This document shows positions 40,502 through 48,484 of a stretch of 64,000 bases of DNA, one piece after another (positions within the stretch are counted from its first letter, which is position 1; each line of letters starts with the position of its first letter). Location of the stretch: assembly GCF_900637195.1 (NCBI RefSeq), contig NZ_LR134356.1:3658001-3722000 (forward strand), read 5' to 3'. This DNA comes from Mycolicibacterium aurum. GTDB taxonomy: Bacteria; Actinomycetota; Actinomycetes; Mycobacteriales; Mycobacteriaceae. A program made the translations under genes and the position numbers. The notes below the pieces were generated by a model. That model searched no databases and was not told the DNA's origin. It was given only the letters and a program-made list of their open reading frames with translations.

Positions 40502-41938
40502 GTGGCAGAAACGACCTCAGACGACATCTTCAAGCTGATCAAGGACGAGAAAGTCGAGTACGTCGACATCCGTTTCTGTGATCTGCCGGGTGTCGTGCAG
40601 CACTTCTCGATCCCGGCTTCGGCGTTCGACGAGAGCGTGTTCGAGGACGGCCTCGCCTTCGACGGTTCTTCGGTGCGCGGCTTCCAGTCGATCCATGAAT
40701 CCGACATGATGCTGCTGCCCGATCCCGAGACGGCGCAGATCGATCCGTTCCGGGCCGCCAAGACGCTGAACCTGAATTTCTTCGTCCACGACCCGTTCAC
40801 GCGCGAGGCCTACTCGCGCGACCCCCGCAACGTGGCGCGTAAGGCGGAGAACTATCTGGCCAGCACCGGCATCGCCGACACCTGCTTCTTCGGCGCCGAG
40901 GCAGAGTTCTACATCTTCGACTCGGTGGCCTTCGATTCGAAGATGAACGGCACGTTCTACGAGGTCGACTCCGAGTCGGGTTGGTGGAATTCGGGCGAGC
41001 CGTTCGAGGCCGACGGCAGCGCGAACCGCGGCTACAAGGTGCGCCCCAAGGGCGGCTACTTCCCCGTCGCGCCGTACGACCACTACGTCGACCTGCGCGA
41101 CGAGATGGCGACGAACCTGCAGAACGCGGGCTTCGTCCTGGAGCGCGGACACCACGAGGTGGGCACCGCCGGTCAGGCCGAGATCAACTACAAGTTCAAC
41201 ACGCTGCTGCACGCGGCCGATGACGTGCTGTTGTTCAAGTACATCATCAAGAACACGGCGTGGGCGAACGGCAAGACCGTGACGTTCATGCCCAAGCCGC
41301 TGTTCGGTGACAACGGATCCGGCATGCACGCTCACCAGTCGCTGTGGAAGGACGGCAAGCCGCTCTTCCACGACGAGTCGGGCTACGCCGGGCTGTCGGA
41401 CATGGCGAGGCACTACATCGGCGGCATCCTGCACCACGCTCCGTCGCTGCTGGCGTTCACCAACCCGACGGTGAACTCCTACAAGCGTCTGGTGCCGGGC
41501 TACGAGGCCCCGATCAACCTGGTCTACAGCCAGCGCAACCGCTCGGCGTGCGTGCGTATCCCGATCACGGGCAACAACCCGAAGGCCAAGCGCCTCGAGT
41601 TCCGTTGCCCCGACAGCTCGGGCAACCCGTACCTGGCGTTCGCGGCCATGCTGATGGCAGGCATCGACGGGATCAAGAAGAAGATCGAGCCGCTGGCTCC
41701 GGTCGACAAGGATCTCTACGAGCTGCCGCCCGAGGAGGCGGCGAACATCCCGCAGGCGCCGACGTCACTGGCGGCGGTGATCGACAAGCTCGAAGAGGAT
41801 CACGAATACCTCACCGAGGGCGGAGTGTTCACCACGGACCTGATCGAGACCTGGATCTCCTACAAGCGGGAGAACGAGATCATGCCGATCCAGATCCGTC
41901 CGCATCCCTACGAGTTCGCGCTGTACTACGACGTGTAA
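40502..41938 (+). CDS. glnA1: Glutamine synthetase I-beta (adenylylated type)
   Basis: A 478-residue glutamine synthetase making glutamine from glutamate, ammonia and ATP; the major mycobacterial enzyme. It has FDGSSVRGFQSIHESDM, the metal/substrate segment FGAEAEFYIFD, KPLFGDNGSGMHAHQSLW and NPTVNSYKRLVPGYEAP, and the adenylylation site Tyr406 in KDLYELPPEE, which marks the I-beta class controlled by GlnE, encoded 5 kb downstream. Start GTG at 40502, with AAGGAGAG nine bases before it. A GlnR-type box lies upstream and a strong terminator downstream, so it is monocistronic. Confidence 0.97.
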   Translation: MAETTSDDIFKLIKDEKVEYVDIRFCDLPGVVQHFSIPASAFDESVFEDGLAFDGSSVRGFQSIHESDMMLLPDPETAQIDPFRAAKTLNLNFFVHDPFTREAYSRDPRNVARKAENYLASTGIADTCFFGAEAEFYIFDSVAFDSKMNGTFYEVDSESGWWNSGEPFEADGSANRGYKVRPKGGYFPVAPYDHYVDLRDEMATNLQNAGFVLERGHHEVGTAGQAEINYKFNTLLHAADDVLLFKYIIKNTAWANGKTVTFMPKPLFGDNGSGMHAHQSLWKDGKPLFHDESGYAGLSDMARHYIGGILHHAPSLLAFTNPTVNSYKRLVPGYEAPINLVYSQRNRSACVRIPITGNNPKAKRLEFRCPDSSGNPYLAFAAMLMAGIDGIKKKIEPLAPVDKDLYELPPEEAANIPQAPTSLAAVIDKLEEDHEYLTEGGVFTTDLIETWISYKRENEIMPIQIRPHPYEFALYYDV

Positions 41939-41957
41939 GTCGTAGAGCTCTACAAAG

Positions 41958-41997
41958 GCCGGGTGACACCAACGGGTGTCACCCGGCTTTCGTTTTG
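41958..41997 (+). terminator. Intrinsic terminator after glnA1
   Basis: Perfect 13-base-pair stem (41958-41970 with 41975-41987), loop AACG, followed by TTTCGTTTTGATT. Located 19 bases past the glnA1 stop. Confidence 0.93.
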
Positions 41998-42041
41998 ATT
42001 CCGATACCGTGAGACTCGAAACGGACTGCGGTCCGCTAATG

Positions 42042-42047
42042 TACGCT
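42042..42047 (+). promoter_or_regulatory. Candidate leaderless -10 of the DoxX gene
   Basis: TACGCT, six bases, then ATG at 42054, just downstream of the glnA1 terminator. Confidence 0.4.
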
Positions 42048-42053
42048 CACGGC

Positions 42054-42596
42054 ATGACTGCAAACCTGGACGCACGACTGGCCAGCTACTCCTCTCCCGT
42101 GCTGAGCATTTTCCGCATCGTGTTCGGCCTGGTGTTCACGTTGCACGGAACGATGAAGCTGTTCGGTCGGCCGCTGGGCGAGGCGGTTCCGGTGGGCACG
42201 TGGCCGTACTGGTTCGCCGGCGTCATCGAATTCGTGCTCGGCATCCTCATCACCGTCGGCTTCTTCACCCGGATCGCGGCCTTCATCGCGTCCGGCGAGA
42301 TGGCCGTGGCCTACTTCTGGCAGCACTGGGGCATCATCGGCGGGACACCGGCGAGCTTCTGGCCGTTCGACGCACAGATGGGCGGCAACGGCGGCGAACT
42401 GGCGATCCTGTTCTGCTTCGCGTTCCTCCTGCTGGCCACCACCGGAGCCGGGACCCTGTCGGTCGATGGCCGCCGTCGCGTCGGTGCCGGGTACGCCGGA
42501 CAGCGCGCCGGCTACACGCGAGGCAGCACCACCGCAGCCGTGCCGCGCCGCCGCGGAATCGCCGGCCTGCGTGACCGCTTCAGCCGTCGAGGCTGA
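42054..42596 (+). CDS. DoxX-family membrane protein
   Basis: A 180-residue membrane protein with four hydrophobic helices: LSIFRIVFGLVFTLHGTMKL, WFAGVIEFVLGILITVGFFT, IAAFIASGEMAVAYFW and GELAILFCFAFLLLATTGAG. The motif FTLHGTMKLFG with a following Gly/Arg loop and the HWG segment are typical of DoxX/DoxD proteins; some mycobacterial members act with SodA and thiosulfate sulfurtransferase in redox protection. The C-terminal 35 residues are basic and cytosolic. An in-frame ATG at 42039 is an alternative start. The 3' end overlaps the convergent F420 oxidoreductase gene by 17 bases. Confidence 0.85.
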   Translation: MTANLDARLASYSSPVLSIFRIVFGLVFTLHGTMKLFGRPLGEAVPVGTWPYWFAGVIEFVLGILITVGFFTRIAAFIASGEMAVAYFWQHWGIIGGTPASFWPFDAQMGGNGGELAILFCFAFLLLATTGAGTLSVDGRRRVGAGYAGQRAGYTRGSTTAAVPRRRGIAGLRDRFSRRG

Positions 42597-43440
42597 GGTC
42601 CTTGCGGAACCGGCGCATCCCGTCGATCTTCTGGTCCAGGGATGCGTCGGGCCCGCTGTAGAACATCCACGGCATCGTGATGATGCCGGTGATCCCACCG
42701 GCCTCGGCGCGGGCGAAATGCTCCGGGAGGAAGGCGTCGGTCAGAGGTGTGATGACCTCGAAATCATCCATGCCCAAGCCTTTTTCGGCACGAAGCTCAC
42801 GCACCTTGGCCACCCGCTCCAAGGCCTGGTCGGTGTTGATCAGATCCCCGATCCAGCCGTCGTGACGTGCCGCCCGCTTCAGTGCGATGTCGGACAGGCC
42901 GCCGACATAAACGGGGATCGGTGGCGGCGTGGGCTCCATCTCCATGCGGGGCGCGGTGTAGAACTCGCCGGAGAACTCGGTCCAGCCCGGCGACCACAGC
43001 GCCTTCATCAACTCCAGCATCTCGTCGGTGCGCTTGCCCCGGCGCTCGAACTGCTGACCCAGTAGCTCGAACTCCTCGCGGCACCACCCCACCCCGATGC
43101 CCAGCTCAAGCCGGCCCTCGGCCAGGACTGCCGCGGTACCGATCGATTTCGCCGCCGAATACGGATCCCGCATCCCCGGCAGGTACACCGTCGTCACGAA
43201 ACGCAGTCGCGAAGTCACCAGCGCCACCGCGCCGATCATCACCCACGGGTCCGGCCAGTCGGTGAACGCCTCCCAGCGCCGCTTGCCGTCCTTGGTGTAC
43301 GGATACGGCGTCTGCAGTGTCTCCAGGTTGATCACGTGATCCGGGATGGCCATCCCGTGGTAGCCGAGATCGTCTGCCGCCTTGGCGATCTCCACTGCCT
43401 CGCGAGTGTCGAGGAATGCCGTCGAGACGTAGAACTTCAT
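42580..43440 (-). CDS. LLM-class F420-dependent oxidoreductase
   Basis: A 286-residue luciferase-like TIM-barrel protein of the F420-dependent group. Visible family features are the N-terminal AKAADDLGYHGMAIPDHV, RLRFVTTVYLPGMRDPYSAA, LELGIGVGWCREEFELLGQ and PIPVYVGGLSDIALKRAARH. Members reduce or oxidise many substrates with F420; the substrate here is unknown. Its start overlaps the stop of the upstream thioesterase-like gene by four bases (ATGA), so the two proteins are made together. The pair is inserted between glnA1 and glnE relative to M. tuberculosis. Confidence 0.87.
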   Translation of the reverse strand: MKFYVSTAFLDTREAVEIAKAADDLGYHGMAIPDHVINLETLQTPYPYTKDGKRRWEAFTDWPDPWVMIGAVALVTSRLRFVTTVYLPGMRDPYSAAKSIGTAAVLAEGRLELGIGVGWCREEFELLGQQFERRGKRTDEMLELMKALWSPGWTEFSGEFYTAPRMEMEPTPPPIPVYVGGLSDIALKRAARHDGWIGDLINTDQALERVAKVRELRAEKGLGMDDFEVITPLTDAFLPEHFARAEAGGITGIITMPWMFYSGPDASLDQKIDGMRRFRKDLSLDG

Positions 43441-44066
43441 CCGGCATCACGCGCCCACGCGGGCATGATGAACACGCCCTCGGCCTCCACGGTCACGCCC
43501 TCACTGTCGCGCAGGTATCCCTTCGCGAACGTCTTGAACCCCTCGGACCGTTCGACGAATGCCTCCGCGCGCACCTGCCCCAGATGCGTACCCCGCAGGT
43601 ACTTCACGCTGATCGTTCCGGTGAACTTCGGCAAGCTAAGGCCTTCGCTGGCCACCTCCCCCAGGATGTGGTCGAGCAGCAACGCGCAGATTCCGCCGTG
43701 CACCCATCCCGGCGGCCCCTCGTAGGCGGGTCCCAGCGTGAACTCGCTCCAGCAGCTCCCGTCGGGTTCGTGCTCGATGATCATCGGCGGAGCGATCGCA
43801 TTGCGCAGTCCGACAGCAGGATTGGCCCACGCCAGTGGCCGTCCCGTGTCCGCGTGCCGCAGCGTCGAGGTCGACACCCGCTCCTGCTGTTGCAGCAGTC
43901 GCGTGGCCGCCTCAAGGTGCCCGAGGGCCTCCTGCACCGTGGCGTCGTCGACCGCGGTGTGGATACCGACGTCGATCAGCGTGCGCAGTGCATCGGTCAG
44001 CGGTTCGTAACTCGCGCGTTCGCGCGCGTAGTCCTCGGCACTGATCACATCGAACGCGAACTCCAC
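43437..44066 (-). CDS. Hotdog-fold acyl-CoA thioesterase-like protein (PaaI type)
   Basis: A 209-residue protein with a helical N-terminal extension (about 1-90) and a hotdog domain with the PaaI-type signature PPGWVHGGICALLLDHILGE, where Asp/His positions support thioester hydrolysis. The strands FTGTISVKYLRGTHLGQVRA and YLRDSEGVTVEAEGVFIMP follow. It probably hydrolyses or binds an acyl-CoA. Start GTG at 44066. It is the first gene of a two-gene operon with the F420-dependent oxidoreductase and lies 26 bases downstream of glnE on the same strand. Confidence 0.82.
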   Translation of the reverse strand: MEFAFDVISAEDYARERASYEPLTDALRTLIDVGIHTAVDDATVQEALGHLEAATRLLQQQERVSTSTLRHADTGRPLAWANPAVGLRNAIAPPMIIEHEPDGSCWSEFTLGPAYEGPPGWVHGGICALLLDHILGEVASEGLSLPKFTGTISVKYLRGTHLGQVRAEAFVERSEGFKTFAKGYLRDSEGVTVEAEGVFIMPAWARDAG

Positions 44067-44092
44067 TCAGCCACTCCAGTCCATTAGTCGGC

Positions 44093-47068
44093 TCAGCCTC
44101 CGAAAACCCGTAGCACCACAACTTTTGCCCGGCGCGTCACCCGCAGATAGTTGTCCAGGAACTCGCCGCCATCGCCGTTGGGCCAGCCCGCGGCGACCGC
44201 GACAGCGTTGAGCATCTTCCCCGGCCCGGGCAGCTGATCGGTGGGCTTGCCGCGCACCAGCACCAGCGCGTTACGCGCCCGGGTCGCGGTCAGCCACGCT
44301 TCGCGCAGCAACTCCAGGTCGCCCTCGGCGATCAGTTCAGCCGCCCCGATCGCATTGAGCGTGTCCAGGGTCGACGTGGTGTGCAGCGCCGGGATCTTGT
44401 GCGCGAAGCGCAGTTGCAGCAGCTGAACTGTCCATTCGATGTCGGCGAGCCCGCCGCGACCCAACTTGGTGTGGGTATTCGGGTCCGCGCCGCGCGGCAG
44501 CCGCTCGGCGTCCACCCGGGCCTTGATGCGCCGGATCTCCTGCACCGTCTCCATCGACGCGCCGCCTGCGGGGTACCGCGTCTTGTCGACCATCAGCAGG
44601 AACCGCTCGCCCAGCTCGAGGTCGCCCGCCACCCGATGGGCCCGCAGCAGCGCCTGGACCTCCCATGGCTGCGCCCACTGCGTGTAGTACGCCTCATAGG
44701 AGGCCAGCGTTCGCACCAGCGGGCCCTGCCGCCCCTCGGGCCGCAGGTTGGCGTCCACCTCCAGAGGCGGGTCGGCGCTCGGTGTGCCCAGCCGGGCGCG
44801 CACCTGCTCGGCGACCGTCGTCGCCCATTTCACCGCGGCCGACTCCTCAACGCCTGCAACGGGTTCGCAGACGAACATCACGTCGGCGTCCGAGCCGTAC
44901 CCGAGTTCGCCGCCGCCCAGCCGCCCCATCCCGATCACCGCGATACGTGCCGGGGCGCCGCCCTCGGGCGAGTTCGCACGGATGATCGCCTCCAGCGCGG
45001 CCTGCAGCACGGCGACCCAGACGTAGGTCAGCTGCTTACACACCCCCGTGACGTCGAGCATGCCGAGCAGGTCCGCCGAGGCGATCCTGGCCAGTTCCCG
45101 GCGCCGCAACGACCGTGCCGCCGCGATCGCCCGCATCGGGTCGGCGTGGCGGGCCGCCGACGCCACCAAAGACTGTGCGGCACTTTCTGCGTCGACGTCG
45201 CACAGTTTCGGGCCGTTGGGGCCGTCGGCGTAGAGCTGGATCACCTCCGGTGCGCGCATCAACAGCTCCGGCACGTACGCCGAGGTGCCGAGCACGTGCA
45301 TCAGCCGCTTGGCCACCGCCCCCTCGTCGCGAAGCGTCGCCAGGTACCACCGCGCATCGGCGAGTTCGTCACTGATCCTGCGGTAGGCCAGCAGCCCGGC
45401 GTCGGGATCTGGGGTGTCCGACAGCCAGTCCAGCAGGGTGGGCAGCAATACCTGCTGCACCCGCCCACGCCGACCGGTGCCGCCGGTCAGGGCGGCCAGA
45501 TGCGTCAACGCGCTCTGCGGCCCTTCGTATCCCAGCGCGGCGAGCTGACGGGCAGCGGCGTCGGCCTTCATCCCGTCGGAAAGCCCGAGGGAGTCTTGAC
45601 CGACCGACTCCAGCAGCGGCTGGTAGAACAGCTTGGCGTGCAGCCGCGACACCCGGTGGCTCTGGCGCTTCAGCTCTTCCCGCAACACACCGAGCGCGTC
45701 GTGCCTGCCGTCGGGCCGCATGTGGGCCGCGCGCGCCAGCCATCGCATGGCCTCCTCGTCGTCGGCCTCGGGCAGCATGTGGGTGCGCTTGAGGCGCTGC
45801 AGTTGGAGGCGATGTTCGAGCAGTCTGAGGAACTCGTAGGACGCCGTCATGTTGGCGGCGTCGTCGCGGCCGATGTAGCCGCCGTCGCCGAGGGCAGCCA
45901 ACGCGTTCACGGTCGAGGCCACGTGCAGCGACTCGTCGTTGCGGCCGTGCACCAACTGCAGCAGCTGCACCGCGAACTCGACGTCGCGCAGACCGCCTGT
46001 GCCGAGCTTGATCTCGCGGGTTCGCACACCGGCGGGAACCAGTTCCTCGACGCGCCTGCGCATGGCCTGCACCTCGGGGACGAAGTCCTCGCGGTCGGAC
46101 GCTGTCCACACCATCGGCATCAGTGCCTCGACGTAGCGCGTCCCCAGCGCCATGTCACCAGCAGCAGGCCGCACCTTCAGCAGCGCCTGGAACTCCCACG
46201 TCTTGGCCCAGCGCTCGTAGTAGGCGATGTGCGAATCCAGTGTCCGCACCAACTGCCCTTGCTTGCCCTCCGGCCGCAGTGCGGCGTCCACTTCGAAGAA
46301 TGCATCGGAGGCCAGCCGCATCATCTCGCCTGCGATGCGGGTGGCCACCGCCAGGCTGCTGTGCGAGCCGTCGTCGGTGACGAAGATGACGTCGACGTCG
46401 CTGACGTAATTCAGTTCGCGCGCACCGCACTTGCCCATCGCGATGACGGTGAGCGCCGGGGCCGGCTTGTCCCCGGACACCGACGTCGTCACCACTCGAA
46501 GCGCCGCGCCCAGCGCCGCGTCGGCGAGGTCGGACAGGTGTTCACCGACCACGGTGAACGGCAGCACGGGTTCGTTCTCCACCGTCGAGGCGAGGTCGAG
46601 CGCGGCGAGTACCAGCAGCCGATCCCGGTAGAGGGTGCGCAGGGGCGGTACGGCCGCGACGGGATCGGTGGCCGCGTCGGCTCGTTCGGTGAACATGTCC
46701 CGCAACTCCGGCGGGGTCGGCAACGTGACGGTGCCCGCCAGCAGATGCCACGAGTCGGGGTTGGCGATCAGGTGGTCGCCGAGTGCGAGCGACGAGCCGA
46801 GCACCGCAAACAGCCGTCCGCGCAGCCCGCGGTCCTTGAGCAACGCCCCATTGAGTTCGGCCCACCCCGGTCCGAGTGCTTCCGACAGGCGAACCACCGC
46901 CTTGAGCGCGGTGTCGGCGTCCGGCGCGCGGGACAGCGACCACAGCAGCTCGACGTGACCGTCGGTGGTCCACCCGAGACTCTCCAGGTCGGTCTGCGCC
47001 GTCGGTTCGACGAGTCCGAGTCGACCGACGCCGGGCAGCTTGGGACGCTGCGTCACGGGTTTGGCCAC
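44093..47068 (-). CDS. glnE: Glutamine synthetase adenylyltransferase/deadenylylase
   Basis: A 991-residue bifunctional enzyme that adds AMP to, and removes it from, Tyr406 of GlnA1. Two nucleotidyltransferase domains are seen: the N-terminal (deadenylylase) with GARELNYVSDVDVIFV (215-230, Asp224 and Asp226) and the C-terminal (adenylylase) with GGGELGYGSDADVMFV near residue 725, each followed by a GlnD-like helical region (GTGGLRDVEFAVQLLQL; GRGGLADIEWTVQLLQL). Start GTG at 47068, 29 bases after the glnA2 stop. It is essential in M. tuberculosis (Rv2221c). Confidence 0.96.
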   Translation of the reverse strand: MAKPVTQRPKLPGVGRLGLVEPTAQTDLESLGWTTDGHVELLWSLSRAPDADTALKAVVRLSEALGPGWAELNGALLKDRGLRGRLFAVLGSSLALGDHLIANPDSWHLLAGTVTLPTPPELRDMFTERADAATDPVAAVPPLRTLYRDRLLVLAALDLASTVENEPVLPFTVVGEHLSDLADAALGAALRVVTTSVSGDKPAPALTVIAMGKCGARELNYVSDVDVIFVTDDGSHSSLAVATRIAGEMMRLASDAFFEVDAALRPEGKQGQLVRTLDSHIAYYERWAKTWEFQALLKVRPAAGDMALGTRYVEALMPMVWTASDREDFVPEVQAMRRRVEELVPAGVRTREIKLGTGGLRDVEFAVQLLQLVHGRNDESLHVASTVNALAALGDGGYIGRDDAANMTASYEFLRLLEHRLQLQRLKRTHMLPEADDEEAMRWLARAAHMRPDGRHDALGVLREELKRQSHRVSRLHAKLFYQPLLESVGQDSLGLSDGMKADAAARQLAALGYEGPQSALTHLAALTGGTGRRGRVQQVLLPTLLDWLSDTPDPDAGLLAYRRISDELADARWYLATLRDEGAVAKRLMHVLGTSAYVPELLMRAPEVIQLYADGPNGPKLCDVDAESAAQSLVASAARHADPMRAIAAARSLRRRELARIASADLLGMLDVTGVCKQLTYVWVAVLQAALEAIIRANSPEGGAPARIAVIGMGRLGGGELGYGSDADVMFVCEPVAGVEESAAVKWATTVAEQVRARLGTPSADPPLEVDANLRPEGRQGPLVRTLASYEAYYTQWAQPWEVQALLRAHRVAGDLELGERFLLMVDKTRYPAGGASMETVQEIRRIKARVDAERLPRGADPNTHTKLGRGGLADIEWTVQLLQLRFAHKIPALHTTSTLDTLNAIGAAELIAEGDLELLREAWLTATRARNALVLVRGKPTDQLPGPGKMLNAVAVAAGWPNGDGGEFLDNYLRVTRRAKVVVLRVFGG

Positions 47069-47074
47069 GCCAAC

Positions 47075-47080
47075 AAGGTA
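47075..47080 (-). promoter_or_regulatory. Candidate leaderless -10 of glnE
   Basis: On the minus strand TACCTT precedes the GTG of glnE (47068) by six bases, within the glnA2-glnE gap; glnE may thus have a promoter besides read-through. Confidence 0.45.
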
Positions 47081-47097
47081 GCGCGACGGAACCCGGC

Positions 47098-48438
47098 TTA
47101 GAGCGACAGGTAGTTCTTCAGCTCGAACGGCGTGACGTGGCTGCGGTAGTTCTCCCATTCCCGGCGCTTGTTGCGCAGGAAGAAGTCGAACACGTGCTCG
47201 CCGAGCGCTTCCGCGACCAGTTCGGAGTTCTCCATGTCGGTGAGCGCGTGGCCGAGGCTGCCGGGCAGTTCCTTGTAGCCCATGGCGCGGCGTTCCTCGG
47301 GCGTCAGGCTCCAGACGTTGTCTTCGGCCTGCGGGCCCAGGACGTAGTTCTTCTCGATGCCGCGCAGGCCTGCCGCGAGCAGCACTGCGAATGTCAGGTA
47401 CGGATTGCAGGCCGAGTCGGGGCTGCGCACCTCCACGCGGCGCGAGGACACCTTGTGCGGCGTGTACATGGGGACGCGCACCAGTGCCGACCGGTTGGCC
47501 GCGCCCCACGACGCCGCCGTCGGAGCTTCCCCGCCGTGTACCAGTCGCTTGTAGGAGTTCACCCACTGATTGGTGACAGCGCTGATCTCGGTGGCGTGCT
47601 CGAGAATGCCTGCGATGAACGACTTTCCGACGTCGGAGAGCTGCAGCGGGTCATCGGGGCTGTGGAAGGCGTTGGTGTCGCCCTCGAACAGGCTCATATG
47701 GGTGTGCATGGCCGAACCGGGATGCTCGGCGAACGGCTTGGGCATGAACGACGCGCGCACCCCGTCGCCGAGTGCCACCTCTTTGACGAGGTAGCGGAAC
47801 GTCATCACGTTGTCGGCCATCGACAGCGCGTCGGCGTACCGCAGGTCGATCTCCTGCTGGCCGGGCGCACCTTCGTGGTGGCTGAACTCGACCGAAATCC
47901 CCATCTGCTCGAGCGCGTCGATGGCGTGACGGCGGAAGTTCGGCGCCGAATCGTGCACGGCCTGGTCGAAGTAGCCGCCGTTGTCCGCCGGGATCGGCGG
48001 GGTGCCGTCGTCGGGTCCGGGCTTGAGCAGGAAGAACTCGATCTCGGGGTGCACGTAGCAGGAGAAGCCCAGATCGCTGGCCTTGGACAGCTGCCGGCGC
48101 AGCACGTGCCGGGAGTCCGCCCACGACGGGGAGCCGTCGGGCATCGTGATGTCGCAGAACATTCGGGCCGAATGGTGCTTGCCGGAGCTGTCGGACCACG
48201 GCAGCACCTGGAACGTCGACGGATCGGGACGGGCCACCATGTCGGCTTCCGAAACCCTCGCGAAGCCCTCGATCGACGAGCCGTCGAAGCCGATGCCTTC
48301 TTCGAAGGCACCTTCCAATTCGGCAGGGGCAATCGCGACCGATTTGAGGTATCCGAGCACGTCGGTGAACCACAGCCGGACGAAGCGGATATCGCGCTCC
48401 TCCAGCGTGCGCAGCACGAATTCCTTCTGCCGATCCAT
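47098..48438 (-). CDS. glnA2: Glutamine synthetase, GlnA2 type (I-alpha, non-adenylylated)
   Basis: A 446-residue glutamine synthetase-like enzyme. It has FDGSSIEGFARVSEADM, CYVHPEIEFFLL, KPFAEHPGSAMHTHMSLF and NSYKRLVHGGEAPTAASWG. It lacks the adenylylation tyrosine (the region reads DNVWSLTPEER) and the I-beta insertion, so GlnE should not act on it. In M. tuberculosis GlnA2 is not essential and its reaction is less settled. Start ATG at 48438 with a TACGCT -10 seven bases upstream. glnE follows after 29 bases. Confidence 0.95.
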   Translation of the reverse strand: MDRQKEFVLRTLEERDIRFVRLWFTDVLGYLKSVAIAPAELEGAFEEGIGFDGSSIEGFARVSEADMVARPDPSTFQVLPWSDSSGKHHSARMFCDITMPDGSPSWADSRHVLRRQLSKASDLGFSCYVHPEIEFFLLKPGPDDGTPPIPADNGGYFDQAVHDSAPNFRRHAIDALEQMGISVEFSHHEGAPGQQEIDLRYADALSMADNVMTFRYLVKEVALGDGVRASFMPKPFAEHPGSAMHTHMSLFEGDTNAFHSPDDPLQLSDVGKSFIAGILEHATEISAVTNQWVNSYKRLVHGGEAPTAASWGAANRSALVRVPMYTPHKVSSRRVEVRSPDSACNPYLTFAVLLAAGLRGIEKNYVLGPQAEDNVWSLTPEERRAMGYKELPGSLGHALTDMENSELVAEALGEHVFDFFLRNKRREWENYRSHVTPFELKNYLSL

Positions 48439-48445
48439 GCCCCGA

Positions 48446-48451
48446 AGCGTA
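48446..48451 (-). promoter_or_regulatory. Candidate leaderless -10 of glnA2
   Basis: TACGCT on the minus strand, seven bases before the ATG. About 11 bases further upstream, GTAAC-n6-TTAAC resembles half of a GlnR box, but the match is weak. Confidence 0.5.
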
Positions 48452-48484
48452 GGTTCCGCCTGTTAAATCTGTGTTACAGCGCTG

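Noticed and set aside
44381..47101. 906-codon open frame on the plus strand opposite glnE
   Set aside because: It is an antisense shadow of glnE in GC-rich DNA: it has no start signal, domain or motif, and its composition follows the codon bias of the real gene.
48462..48477. GlnR box before glnA2 (GTAAC-n6-TTAAC on the minus strand)
   Set aside because: Only one half-site pair is present and the second element deviates at two positions; I left it as a remark under the glnA2 promoter.
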